A stretch of DNA of 64,000 nucleotides from Branchiostoma lanceolatum (Eukaryota; Chordata; Leptocardii; Amphioxiformes; Branchiostomatidae): contig NC_089722.1 of the NCBI RefSeq assembly GCF_035083965.1, positions 42,173,697-42,237,696 on the forward strand, read 5' to 3'. The stretch's first letter is position 1. Each line of letters begins with the position of its first letter. The translations under genes and the position numbers were made by a program. Below the pieces are notes generated by a model that searched no databases, was not told the origin of the DNA, and worked only from the letters and a program-made list of their open reading frames with translations. Below, in pieces: positions 49,601 through 61,279 of the stretch.

Positions 49601-51858
49601 ACATCTTGCCAGACAGCAGTTTGGGAATGGCCTGCCCGGCTGCCCTGGCCTCAGGCCGCAGCTCATCATACCCATCTAGGAGGAAGAGCACACAGGACTC
49701 ATTTGTCTCTAGGATTGCTTCAATGGACTCTAAATTGATGTGTTTTCTTTTGGATACACACTGGTCCAGCACAATTTCCTCTATGGTGTCCCCCTCTCTC
49801 ACCTCCCGGAGTCGGATCAACAGGACGATGTCGTGCCGTCTGCCCAGCTCTGTTTTCTGTGAGATGGCATCTAGGGCTTCTTTGGACAGAAACGTTGTCT
49901 TCCCCCCTCCGGCTTCACCCTCAATCAGAATGCACCTTGGTGCTGTATACAGTCCTGTGACTTCTGGGTTAAACAGGTCATCTAATGACTTCAGTTCTTT
50001 TCTTTCTTTTTCCATTTTAGTTTGTACCAACTCTAACTGGGTGAAGATATTACTAAGGCTAAGTGTGAAGTTGTCATTCCAGTTCAGAGGCTTAAAGTGA
50101 GACAGTTTCAACTCATAGTACTTCTTCACAGACTTCTGGAACACATCTGGAATAGAAAGGACACAAATTCAAACTTATTGATAGGCAAAGTGCAAAATTA
50201 AAGAGGCCAATCCGTGTCAGCCTGAACTGTTGAAAGAAGAAGTTTTGAAGCTCGATATGCCGTAACTCACCAAACCTTCTGCCTAATGGTCAAGCAGTTT
50301 AATGTTATTTATAAAAAAGTTCACCGGGTATTTCACAAAACTTATTGCTAGAAAAGATCTAGACATAGATGACATAGCTTTACTATCATTTTTCTTAATT
50401 CAATCATTCTACAAGTCTTCCCAGAAAACTCAAAGTTAAGTTAGTACAATCAGTAGTACTCCCCTAACTCTGTATGCCAGTGAGACGTGGAAAATTACAG
50501 CAAAAATGAAAAGAAAACTTGATGCATTCCAACAGTGGTGACTCAGAAGGATATATGATAATAAATTACAAACTTAAAGATAAAATTGAAAATGAAGAAG
50601 TTCATAACAGGCTAGGAGGGGGACAAAACCCCTTAGCACCACCATCACAGAAAGAAGAGTTAAGTACACAGGGCAATATTGTGCTTGGAAGGCGGAACGA
50701 CGCTTGCTAAAACAGCGCTGTACTGGCAACCTGACAAGGGGAAAAGAAAACGTGGAAGGCCCAAACTTACATGGCGATAGATGCTACAGAAGGACCTTTG
50801 AAGTTAACCAACTGGGGGTTACCCTGAGGAGAGCAGAAGTCCTGGCCCAAAACTGTACTGAATGGAGGAAGCTTGCTGCCCGATGTGCCACTAGGCCTAG
50901 AGGATCTAAGTCTAAGTCTAAGTACAATAGTCTGATTCATACCTGACAATGAAAAAGGCTCCATTCCTGCAGCTCCAACTGGAACTGGAACTTCTGGAAG
51001 ATGATAGAACTGACTTACTATATGTATATGCAGCATTTTCCTACTAAGAATAATAAAATGAAAGGCAACAATTTCGATCATCTTTCTAACTTATAAGGGA
51101 ATAATGGTCCAAAAGACTTTGGGTTCTGTGAAAAGTGAAACTTTTTGATTCTTACTCTTGCAAACAGCTTCTTTAAACACCCTTTAATCAATGTGAGGAT
51201 ATAAGGTACCTGTAAGTAGAGAAAAGAAGGTTCTAGAAAAGAAGATATACTGTACTCTAAGCAACCTCTAAATCATCTAAAAAAAGCATAAAAAATGTGT
51301 GGACTATATTGTGTGAAAATGTTGTGCTAAAAAAGGGAGAACTATAAAAACATTTCAGGAACAGACAATGTAGCACGGAAATACACATTTCTTACCTTGA
51401 AGTTTGAACTTCCTTAGACCGTCCACAACACTCTGCAGGTTTGCCTCAGACAGAGCCTCCATCAGGACCCCTATGGTGGCTCTCTCTCCGTTACGCTTGA
51501 GCCATTCCTCCAACAGGTCCATACAGCGAGACTTGTCATCTCGGTTTCTCCCATCGATGTTGTCGATGTCGGGTTGTTCAAACCCAAGATGGAAGGCCAG
51601 GTCCTTCCAGTCTGAGCTCACCTTTTCCTTGATGGAAAAGAAGTAGCTACGAACACCTGTGTGTGCAACATAAAAATATAATCATTTGCCATCAACACAA
51701 TACAGCCTGTTCAACAATACTGCTGCTGACAATGTTAACAATGCAATCGTTCACCAACTTATATATACATATCATATACAGAATTTCTTATATCAGAAAC
51801 AACATTTCTCATCTGCAATTTCACCTGAGTGACTTGCTACACCTTGTCCTTCAGCCAT
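46631..51858 (-). CDS. NLR3: Death domain-NACHT-LRR receptor (1061 aa)
   Basis: Exons 51843-51858 (start, MAEGQ), 51396-51656, 50943-50993, 47353-50146 and 46631-46694 total 3186 nt, a whole number of codons, with phases 1, 1, 1 and 2. The order is Death domain, PVPV linker, NACHT, LRRs and the tail with VPEEADTTAICLKL. Death domains recruit adaptors or kinases of the MyD88, RIP or FADD type (family knowledge), so signalling by death-fold assembly is inferred. Exon 1 is the weakest part: its donor (AAG/GTGTAG) is poor, and the start could lie elsewhere upstream. A 42-bp minisatellite begins within about 30 bp of the ATG. Confidence 0.8.
47353..50146 (-). CDS. NLR3 NACHT-LRR exon
   Basis: A 2794-bp exon runs from acceptor CTATTCCAG to a GTGAGT donor. 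Motifs: KKYYELKLSHFKPLNWND, Walker A EGEAGGGKTT, Walker B VLFLLDGYDEL, TSRPSAG, NFSHKTMQEFLAGQYV, then LRRs as in NLR1 including the LGGDMLRPGVGM insert. It lacks the roughly 19-residue stretch before KELKSLDDLF that NLR1 and NLR2 have. Confidence 0.95.
50994..51395. other. NLR3 intron between Death and linker exons
   Basis: About 400 bp of AT-rich sequence. No counterpart of the NLR2 basic exon was found. Confidence 0.6.
51396..51656 (-). CDS. NLR3 Death domain exon
   Basis: The segment reads VRSYFFSIKEKVSSDWKDLA, FHLGFEQPDIDNIDGRNRDD, CMDLLEEWLKRNGERATIGV, LMEALSEANLQSVVDGLRKF. The W-K-x-LA-x-xLGF, I-x-x-I and C-x-x-LLEEWLKR-x-x-x-x-AT-x-x-x-LxxAL pattern is diagnostic of Death domains. 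Acceptor CACACACAG, donor CAAG/GTAAGA, both phase 1. Confidence 0.9.
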
Positions 51859-51869
51859 GATGACTCCAC

Positions 51870-54010
51870 CAGGTCACAACACCTGAAACAGACAGGTGTG
51901 TGGTTACAACTAGACTTACAACACCTGAAACAGACAGGTGTGTTGTTACAACTAGACTTACAACACCTGAAACAGACAGGTGTGTGGTTACAACTAGACT
52001 TACAACACCTGATACAGACAGGTGTGTGGTTACAACTAGCCTTACAACACCAGAAACAGACAGGTGTGTGGTTACAACTAGACTTACAGCACCTGAAACA
52101 GACAGGTGTGTGGTTACAACTAGACTTACAACACCTGAAACAGACAGGTGTGTGGTTACAACAAGACTTACAACACCTAAAACAGACAGGTGTGTGGTTA
52201 CAACCATACTTACAGCACCTGAAACAGACAGGTGTGTGGTTACAACTAGACTTACAACACCTGAAACAGACAGGTGTGTTGTTACAACTAGACTTACAAC
52301 ACCTGAAACAGACAGGTGTGTTGTTAAAACTAGACTGACAACACCAGAAACAGACAGGTGTGTGGTTACAACTAGACTTACAACACCAGAAACAGACAGG
52401 TGTGTGGTTACAACTATAGATTTACAACACCTGAAACAGACAGGTGTGTGGTTACAACTAGACTTACAACACCTGAAACAGACAGGTGTGTGGTTACAAC
52501 TCGACTTACAACACCTGAAACAGATGGATGTGTTGTTACAACTAGACTTAATACACCTGAAACAGACAAGTGTGTTGTTACAACTAGACTTACAACACCA
52601 GAAACAGATGGGTGTGTGGTTACAACTAAACTTACAACACCTGAAACAGACAGGTGTGTGGTTACAGCTAGACTAACAACACCTGAAACAGACAGGTGCG
52701 TGGTTACAACTAGACTTACAACACCTGAAACAGACAGGTGTGTGGTTTAAACTAGACTTAAAACACCTGAAACAGACAGGTGTGGTTACAACTAGACTAA
52801 CAACACCTGAAACAGACAGGTGTGTGGTTACAACTAGACTTACACCACCTAAAACAGACAGGTGTGTGGTTACAACTAGCCTTACAACACCTGAAACAGA
52901 TGGGTGTGTGGTTACAACTAAACTTACAACACCTGAAACAGACAGGTGTGTGGTTACAACTAGACTTACAACACCTGAAACAGACAGGTGTGTGGTTACA
53001 ACTAAACTTACAACACCTGAAACAGACAGGTGTGTGGTTACAACTAGACTAACAACACCTGAAACAGACAAGTGTGTGGTTACAACTAGACTTACAACAC
53101 CTAAAACAGACAGGTGTGTTTACAACTAGACTTACAACACCAGAAACAGACAGGTGTGTGGGTAAAACTAGACTGACAACACCTGAAACAGACAGGTGTG
53201 TGGTTACAACTAGACTTACAACACCTGAAACAGACAGGTGTGTGGTTACAACTAGCCTTACAACACCTGAAACAGACAGGTGTGTGGTTACAGCTAGACT
53301 AACAACACCTGAAACAGACAGGTGCGTGGTTACAACTAGACTTACAACACCTGAAACAGACAGGTGTGTGGTTTAAACTAGACTTAAAACACCTGAAACA
53401 GACAGGTGTGGTTACAACTAGACTAACAACACCTGAAACAGACAGGTGTGTGGTTACAACTAGACTTACACCACCTAAAACAGACAGGTGTGTGGTTACA
53501 ACTAGCCTTACAACACCTGAAACAGATGGGTGTGTGGTTACAACTAAACTTACAACACCTGAAACGACAGGTGTGTGGTTACAACTAGACTTACAACACC
53601 TGAAACAGACAGGTGTGTGGTTACAACTAAACTTACAACACCTGAAACAGACAGGTGTGTGGTTACAACTAGACTAACAACACCTGAAACAGACAAGTGT
53701 GTGGTTACAACTAGACTTACAACACCTAAAACAGACAGGTGTGTTTACAACTAGACTTACAACACCAGAAACAGACAGGTGTGTGGTTACAACTAGACTG
53801 ACAACACCTGAAACAGACAGGTGTGTGGTTACAACTAGCCTTACAACACCTGAAACAGACAGGTGTGTGGTTACAACTAGACTTACAACACCTGAAACAG
53901 ACAGGTGTGTGGTTACAACTAGCCTTACAACACCTGAAACAGACAGGTGTGAGGTTAAAACTAGACTGACAACACCTGAAACAGAAAGGTGTGTGATTAC
54001 AACAAATAAC
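51870..54010. repeat. 42-bp minisatellite, about 50 units, upstream of NLR3
   Basis: Each unit contains the inverted repeat CACCTGAAACAGACAGGTG (CACCTG and CAGGTG E-box hexamers facing each other), followed by TGTGGTTACAACTAGACTTA. The 42-bp step keeps all frames open, so long Leu-Thr-Thr-Pro-Glu-Thr-Asp-type frames on both strands are artefacts. A 15-unit block of about 626 bp marked by a shortened unit and GGTTTAAACTAG occurs at about 52741 and again at about 53367. Confidence 0.95.
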
Positions 54011-54697
54011 ACAACACCTGGCTGGAGAACTGCTTCTTTTCATCATGCAAAAGATGAAGTTTTAACTGTTTGCAACAACTGTTGCCGGGACTGCAGATGA
54101 GATGCAGAGTACATATAGTCAACAAAGAAAGACTCAAAGAGACTTAGTCTGGTACAGAAACGGACAATACCTGGGATTGAACCCGGCATTCGTGGCCGCC
54201 GCCAGGCATGTCACAGGGATCGAGGAATAAGCAGTTTCGGATGAGAACAATCTGTTTCATTGCAAAAAAAAAATTGCATGTTTACAAAGAAAATGTTATT
54301 ATAGAAACTTTCCTTCCTGGACCATGAGGAAACAGCACGCTGCACGCTTATTCGCATATCATTCACTTTCGTCGCCAGAGACAATTCTTCTTTAGACACA
54401 GAAAAGCAACCACAGGCCTTTTGCTGAAGGATGGCACGTCCATGTTCGATCCTCTTTAGACAGCCCAAAAATACCGTCGCCAGAGACATCTTGATGATAA
54501 CAGTCAACTATTCAATCATCGTCAGTCTAAAGCCGGACTATTCCCTATTCCCGATTCTACGCAAGTCCTGTTCCTTTTGATTTTTTTAGTCAACAGTAAT
54601 AAACCTTTATTGACACAACAAAATGTCAGCGTTCTACTCTGAAGTTTTCTGTTTGAAAATCTAGTCTTTATTTAGCACTGTTCCTTCATGTTCAGAA
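54011..54697. other. Region between minisatellite and foldback elements, no gene supported
   Basis: A B-box-like GGGTTCAATCCCAGG on the minus strand near 54168-54190 suggests a worn tRNA-derived SINE. A minus-strand open frame of 98 codons at 54211-54507 has no recognised homology or splice context. Confidence 0.35.
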
Positions 54698-54883
54698 TAA
54701 GCTAGTTCACAGTTGCTACTACGCGTGTGCGGTGTCAAAGGTGAAGGCCCCCGGCCTATAAACACTTGCTCGTCTCGACATTATCTCGATTTGCATAACA
54801 ATGCCCAAACGTGTTTTTTTTAACGCCTTGGGGGCCTTCACTGCACATGCGTAGTAGCAGCCGTGAACTTGCTTATGCTAAGC
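54698..54883. mobile_element. About 186-bp inverted-repeat element
   Basis: TAAGCTAGTTCACAGTTGCT and CTACTACGCGTGTGC at the left are mirrored by GCACATGCGTAGTAGCAGCC and GTGAACTTGCTTA at the right, with inner GTGAAGGCCCCC/GGGGGCCTTCAC pairing. MITE-like. No clear target duplication. Confidence 0.65.
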
Positions 54884-55019
54884 TACCACTATTACCATAG
54901 ATTAAAAAAAAACTGATACTACAGCTAAAAGAATACAATATGTACATGTGCATATGCAACAACACCACGCTACATGTAGTCCGCAACGACCAAGTGGTTG
55001 TCTTGGGTGTGACGTCAAT

Positions 55020-57140
55020 CTATAGTAACCATGGTCAGGGGTACCGGTGCCAAAGACTTCATACAAACTTTACAGAACACCTACGAATTTTACGGAATAC
55101 ATACGAATTTTAATGAATACATAATTACGAATTTTAAGGAATACATACAAATTTTACGGAATACATACAATCCATTATGTATACTAGAAACATACGATCC
55201 TTACAATATACATACAATCCATTACACTGAAACATACGATCTGTACAGAATACATACGATCCATTACGCGGAATATATTACGATCCTTACTCAGGGCTCG
55301 AAATAGTGGGTGCATGTGCACCCAGTGCACCCAAAATTGGAGCTGTGCACCTAATTTTTGACTGTGGGTGCACTGGTGCACCTATATATTTTTGTAGCCT
55401 AAAGTTTAAGGTACTATTGTACACTAGTATACAGAATATTCTTGAAATGTAAGTACAAAAAACAGCATGATAACTATTTGCTGTACTTTATTCAATGTAT
55501 TGTTTGAAATTTTGAAGTTAGCTATAGAATTACAGATTGAAGTTCTTAAGAAAGGCAACAGCGTTAAACTTTGTAATTATGTTCTGAAGAACATTCAACT
55601 TTATTTTATCTGGTGCACCCAAAATTCTTTCTGTGCACCCAATTTTTTGAGTTGGGTGTACCAGCGCACCTATTCCCAAATATGAATTTCGAGCCCTGTT
55701 ACTAATTTGTTGCCATCGCACTAGCACCGAATCTAGCTCTGTCTTGTTCTCCTAGTCGGTCTAAGCCCACATCAGTCTAAATTCAGTGTAGCTTGAGATT
55801 TTTAGAGTTTAACCGGATGAGATACGCCATTATCAACCTCTTAAAAGCCAAGATATCGTACGAAGAACTGGTTATCCCAAGTCCGCCATATTGAATTTGC
55901 CGTCACGTGATCCAGGCACATTTCTCCAAATTAGTAAGAATACATGTAACGTTGGGTAACCTAAATTCGTGGGGTACTTAAAGTCGGGATTTTTCGAAAA
56001 CGGGGTATTTAGGGATATGTGCTAGATGCAACATCAGTAATACCGCTAGAAATGCAAACTTGACAGACTAACGTATTCAGAACACTGTCTGAAAAGCTTC
56101 GATAACCACACATTAGAAGTTGGCGACGTCAAAAACTCTCCGTCCCTTATTGACAGAGTCTGGGGGCTTCGTGGGAGACTCACACTGCTCGGTTGTTCGC
56201 TGGTTTATAAGACAAATGTCACATCTCCTGCCTGCTAAACACAATTATTTACAAGACAACTTATTACAATCTCTTTTTTTAACCTGCAACTGGATTCTAA
56301 GTGTGATCAATCATCAAAACTCCTCTCTGTTGCTACAACCTACGGCACGTGTATTTTCCCGCCGCCATATTGTTACCCAGAATCATGTCGTCAAGCAGAC
56401 GACAAAAGGTCGTGAGGAATACTTTTTTGTCTAAATGTTGCGTGTGATAGTGGACTGAAGACGATATTTTCCTCAAAGTTTGCTCCTAACACAACAAGGA
56501 ACACATGGACATAGCAGTATAACCATTGCTACGGCATCCAGCTTACTTGCCATGAATAATGTAACGTTACACGTTGCCATGACGGTGGGGATCGACTTTG
56601 AGTGACGTTCTACCGGTACCGACTCAACAAACGGGATGTTAGCAAAGGCCTGATGTGTGCGGTACGGCCGTTTTTTCGTGTATTTTTTTTACTTGGACAC
56701 GTCTATATCCATAGCACTCTCCTCAAGCCAAGGATGGAACGAATAGCTGCTGTATAAAATGTGATTAGCGGTAAGATATTCAAGACGAATCTTCTCTCCC
56801 GAATTAATGTGCCCCCCTGTCTGACAGCACCGTCATTGAACGTGCGGCAGACGGTAGTTTCAAGTTGAAATATTATGGTGTCAGCACGACTAGAGACAAA
56901 ATCTACAATATATATGATTAGTGCAAAGATAGTACATGATACTGACAGAATAATAGAAAAAAAGGATGGTTTATTGTTCTGCTAGATTGATTTCAGTCAA
57001 CCATTATCGGAAAAATCCCGAATTTAGGTTACCCAACGTTATGTATTCCACGTAATAGATCGTATGTATTCCGTAAGGATTGTATGTGTCTAGTAATGGA
57101 TCGTATGTATTCCTTAAAATTCGTATGAATTCTTGGACAC
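55020..57140. mobile_element. About 2.1-kb composite inverted-repeat element
   Basis: Both ends are built from GAATACATACGATCCATTAC-type units in opposite orientation, with an inner inverted pair AACGTTGGGTAACCTAAATTC (near 55950 and 57020; one base over a 20-mer shared core). No transposase frame was recognised. A separate element lies inside at about 55287-55700, bounded by CAGGGCTCGAAAT and ATTTCGAGCCCTG with TTACT on both sides. Confidence 0.6.
55287..55700. mobile_element. Nested element with CAGGGCTCGAAAT ends
   Basis: Terminal inverted repeats CAGGGCTCGAAAT/ATTTCGAGCCCTG are flanked by TTACT. Subterminal GGTGCACC-rich segments repeat at both ends. No coding potential seen. Confidence 0.65.
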
Positions 57141-57649
57141 CCCTGATGGTAACCAATATACTAGTATGCCAAGGCCACATGTCAGGGTGTTAAGCCATTA
57201 AGCCACATCCAAATAGGGCAATCCCCTCTGCCATATTTGTCACTTTTTACCTAGACAACAGGCATGGGAACCCCGTGGGAAATGGTAACCCACGTATAAA
57301 ATCCGATAAATGATGTCTGAAGACAATGGACTTTATGTTGGAAATTAAGAGTCCAGAGGAAAAGTGCCGTTAACTGTTGGCATTCGTTATTTCGATAAGA
57401 ATCCGCAGGTCCAAATGTGCCACGAGATCACTGTCGATAGATTAGTACATTCCTGACATGCACAGAAAAAACATTTCCGATATGTACCCAGCAAAAACCT
57501 GACCTCCCCGTGTACATAATTTGTGTTTGTTTACAAATGTTCTCCTCTGGTTAAACTTCAAACTTTTAGTGAGGCTGATGTCAAGTCACGCCAAGGTCAC
57601 GAGATCTCACGGGTCCCGAGATCTCACCACGTGACCCGGGCAAGCAACT

Positions 57650-60610
57650 TCAACTTAATATACCCCCAGATAACCCCGCGAGGGGCAAAGTAGGGGGGGG
57701 AGGAGGTCCCAGGCTAAGGCGGGCAGGCCTCCAGCCTGGCGCGGAAAGACTCAACGGTGGGAGCCGTAACAACCGCGCCAGGCAGGGCGTTCCACTCGGG
57801 TATGGTGCGAGGGAAAAAAGAATATTTAAATGAGTCTGTTCGGGCGTAAAGTGGTTGGAATTTGAGCGTGTGGCTTCCCCGGGTGCGCCCCTGAGCTGGT
57901 TTCAGTAGACTATCTGTATTAATATTGATGTGGTTATTAACTAGCTTATAGAAAAAGGTGAGACGGGCGTTCCTCCTCCTTTCAGAGAGAAGGGTCCACT
58001 GCAGGTCATTGAGCATTTGTGTCACGCTGCTAGTCTGCCGGTAGTCATTCAGAGTCACTCGGGCGGCCCTGCGCTGGACGGCCTCCACCGCCTGTATCCC
58101 TTTGGTGGTGTACGGGTCCCAGACGGTGGCACTATATTCCAAGTGGGGCCGCACCAGCGCTTTGTAACAAGTGGCCTTGACCCTAGATGGACAATGGGTC
58201 AAATTGCGCCGAATGACCCCTAGTACCCTGCCGGCTTTGCTAGTGGCGTAGTTGATATGGGTGTCCCACCGCAGATCATCGGACAGTTGTACTCCAAGAT
58301 AGGGGTGGGACTTGACACTGGTGAGGGCTTCTCCACTTAGGGAGTACTGAGTTAGGATGGGGTGCTTTTTACGGGTGATATGGAGGATGTGGCATTTAGA
58401 GGGATTGAACGACATAAGCCAACGATTTTGCCAATCTGTTAGTGCATCAAGATCAGACTGTAGACCTTGTGCGTCAGAAGGCGTGCCGATAGTTCGATAA
58501 ATCAAGCAATCGTCGGCAAATAATCGAACGTGTGAATCTACGGAGCTGGGGAGGTCGTTAATGTACAGTAGAAAGAGCAAAGGGCCTAACACTGTACCCT
58601 GAGGGACTCCAGAGGTGACCCTGACAGCTTTAGATGTTCCGCCGTCAAAGACAACCCTCTGGGTTCTCTCTGTTAGGAAGGCCCTAAACCAAGACTGAAG
58701 AAGGTCAGAAATGCCGTAGTGCTCGAGCTTGCTTAGCAGCCGCTTGTGGGGCACGGTGTCGAATGCCTTGCTAAAGTCAAGCACCGCGACATCGACCTGT
58801 TTGTTAATAGTAGGATTGGTCTGGAGTCTGGACCAATCGTAGGGAATTACGCTGGAGGAAGCGACCTCTGACCTCCGCTCGTGGCCTCCATTCTGCGGCA
58901 TCCGCCGTGCTGAACAGCACGGCTGGGCTCGCCTCCCGCTCGATGTTCCGGTCGGCAACTTTTCCCCTCTCGAGCTTCCATTAAGCAAGTGTCAACCTAC
59001 CGTGCGACGTCCCCCAGCTATCGAGGCGCACGACTCTGCCAGGCCCGACGCGGACTCAGACAGGGCCGCGGTGTGCTGAACTGCCGTAGCGTGCAAATGG
59101 ACTCCCAGTGGCGTTGCCCACACATGGATTCGCAGTCCTAATAAGTCAGAGCTCCACCCGACGACTGATTTCGGCTGTCTCTGCACTGTCATGTAATCCG
59201 TGGCGGCGTCCTGAAGCGAGCTTCTTCTTCACCTGAGCCGGGGACTGCACACCCGTTCCTGCCTGATCCTGAGTTTGTGCTACAACAACGTCTACACAGA
59301 GAGCCTACAGCGATCGGAACGACAGCCCCCCTCCCCACCCCACTTCACGCCATTTATGCGGGGTCTCGCGAGACAACTGCGGGACTTTAGCAGCCATCTT
59401 TCTTCTCGCGACGAGCCTCCACGAGCGGTCCTTCCTCATCGCACGCCTTTCCCTCTTTTCTCCCGTACCTACACGGACTTCAAAATTGCGGTGGGCATCT
59501 ACAGCAGCGTACTCAAGACTCCCAGGACTCCCATTCCACGGCGACGCGACTTAACGTTCCGGGCCGACCTGGAGTTCGCGGCAGTGCCCTGCAGCGAGAT
59601 CGTCACCAGCCTGGGATCAAGCTCCGCAATTTTTGACTCACTTCGTAGAGTAGAGTAGAGTAGATTAGAATAGATTAGTTTTGCACAGAAAGATTGTCAG
59701 TGCAACAAAATCAGCTCCAGCTGCGTACCGAAGACTCCCAGTGCCCGCCCATGGCCTACTTCACAGTACTCAAGTTAGAGTTTTCCACGCCGATGCACCT
59801 TTTCCGGCCTGACTCTACGCTGTTCGACAGTGCCCGGTGACGTTCTGCGGTGCATCCTTCACCAGCCCTGGACTGTTTTTTGCTTGAACTCGATTATCTA
59901 GCTACTCTTTCAATTAGTTTTACCATACCACTACGACCTACTACATTTTCTGCTACGCGTTTTGGGGCCCTCATTACTTTCGGCTTGGCCGTTGATGTCT
60001 TTGTACAACCGATAAGCCTCTACTATGGAGCAGTTTCACACAGATTAAAGACATCACATGCCCCAAACCGCGGAGCTCTTTCCTTGCATCGTCTATGTGT
60101 ACGTAAGTGTAATTATAGTAGGATTGGTCTGGACCAATCGTAGGGAATTACGCTGGAGGAAGCGACCTCTGACCTCCACTCGTGGCCTCCATTCTGCGGC
60201 ATCCGCCGTGCTGAACAGCACGGCTGGGCTCGCCTCCCGCTCGATGTTACCACCATCCCGCCCTTGCTGCTATTTCAATTTTTTCAAGAATGTATAGAAT
60301 TGTGTAACTTCACTGTACGTAATACACTACAGCTTGTATTTGCCAAGACCACAGTCTTTGGCCGTTGATGTCTTGTACAACCGATAAGCCTCTACTATGG
60401 AGCAGTTTCACACAGATTAAAGACATCACATGCCCCAAACCGCGGAGCTCTTTCCTTGCATCGTCTATGTGTACGTAAGTGTAATTTGGTCAAGATTGTT
60501 GGCCAAGTCTTGGAGGGTGAGTACCAGCTGGCTCTCACAGGACAGACCCTTCCTGAAACCGTGCTGCGCCGGGGACAGAACGCTGTGACGTGCCTGTTAT
60601 TCATACTATA
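57650..60610 (-). mobile_element. LINE (jockey/CR1-like RT) interrupted by an about 1.68-kb insertion
   Basis: The minus-strand RT region begins near 60605 with VLSPAQHGFRKGLSCESQLV and LTLQDLANNLDQ. It is interrupted at about 60484-58807 and resumes with NKQVDVAVLDFSKAFDTVPH. Motifs following are SGVPQGTVLGPLLFLLYIND, RLFADDCLIY, MSFNPSKCHILH and KSHPYLGVQLSDDLRWDTHI. The ORF2 stop is at 57714 with a short 3' UTR after it. The 3' end matches fragments at 9540-9838 and 62160-62472. The 5' part is missing. Confidence 0.85.
58807..60484. mobile_element. Insertion splitting the LINE, with internal direct repeats
   Basis: The GATTGGTCTGGA...ACCAATCG segment and the following about 130 bp occur twice (58811-58945 and 60116-60247). 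A second direct repeat of about 90 bp occurs at 60025-60112 and 60395-60485. A plus-strand open frame of 127 codons at 59275-59658 has no recognised similarity. Exact ends were not fixed. Confidence 0.5.
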
Positions 60611-60714
60611 TAAATATATTTCACCAGAAGTCCAAAGTCTAAAGTAAAGTCCCGTTAGATTATGCTGCACACTTTAGACTTCTTTAGCAATTTTGTTCTC
60701 TCTTTTTTCTTTAT

Positions 60715-61155
60715 CAACACGGCATCACTGACAAATCACACATATCTGGTGGATCTTACAACCCTGAACAGTCGACAGACGGGATCTGTACTTACTTTCT
60801 TCACGGATGTCGTCTGAAAACTTCCATCAACTTTTTGGAGCCGACTTTCGGGAACTTTTTACTTTAGCCTACCGCCATGTTGGGTTTGGAACAGTTTATT
60901 GGAAAATCGGGGCGATTCTTATTCTAAGGCTAAAAAGGAGAATCTCAGCAAAATCAACAAATAACGTTATACACATTGTGTTTATTATATACTGATTCAG
61001 AAGTATTCGCTATTATTCACAAGATTCCAACCAGTGTAGTTGTTCGAAGATAAAATAAAACCTAACATCGTCTCCTGCAAGCTTGAGAAAATGGACTGTT
61101 CCGTAAAGAGAACTACCTGAAGGCAATTTTGGCGGCACCACAGGGACGATGTCGT
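60715..61155 (-). promoter_or_regulatory. Second copy of the candidate NLR-type 5' exon and promoter
   Basis: Homologous to 25140-25580, sharing GGGATCTGTACTTACTT, CATCAACTTTTTGGAG, CCGCCATGTTGG and CTTGAGAAAATGGAC stretches. It lies about 9 kb upstream of NLR3 and 1.3 kb before the fourth C6orf89-like copy. Which gene, if any, it serves is not known. Confidence 0.35.
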
Positions 61156-61279
61156 GCTAAATAAATGCCTTGTCAAATAAGTGCCAGATACGTGCTGCAT
61201 TTACGTGGAATTAGAATTAGGAGAAGAGCAAGGGTTGGATTAGGGTTACATGTATTGACCCCCTGAATAGTTTCATCAG

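Noticed and set aside
51829..54100. Long open frames of repeated Leu-Thr-Thr-Pro-Glu-Thr-Asp or His-Leu-Lys-Gln-Thr type on both strands
   Set aside because: They follow automatically from a stop-free 42-bp unit divisible by three. No start context, splice structure or family match, and single-base indels do not respect any one frame.
54211..54507. 98-codon minus-strand frame upstream of the NLR3 minisatellite as an NLR3 5' exon
   Set aside because: No donor in a phase that fits the NLR3 exons was found, and the sequence has no familiar motif.
59275..59658. 127-codon plus-strand frame as a gene
   Set aside because: It lies inside the insertion that splits a LINE, has no recognisable domain and no splice or promoter context.
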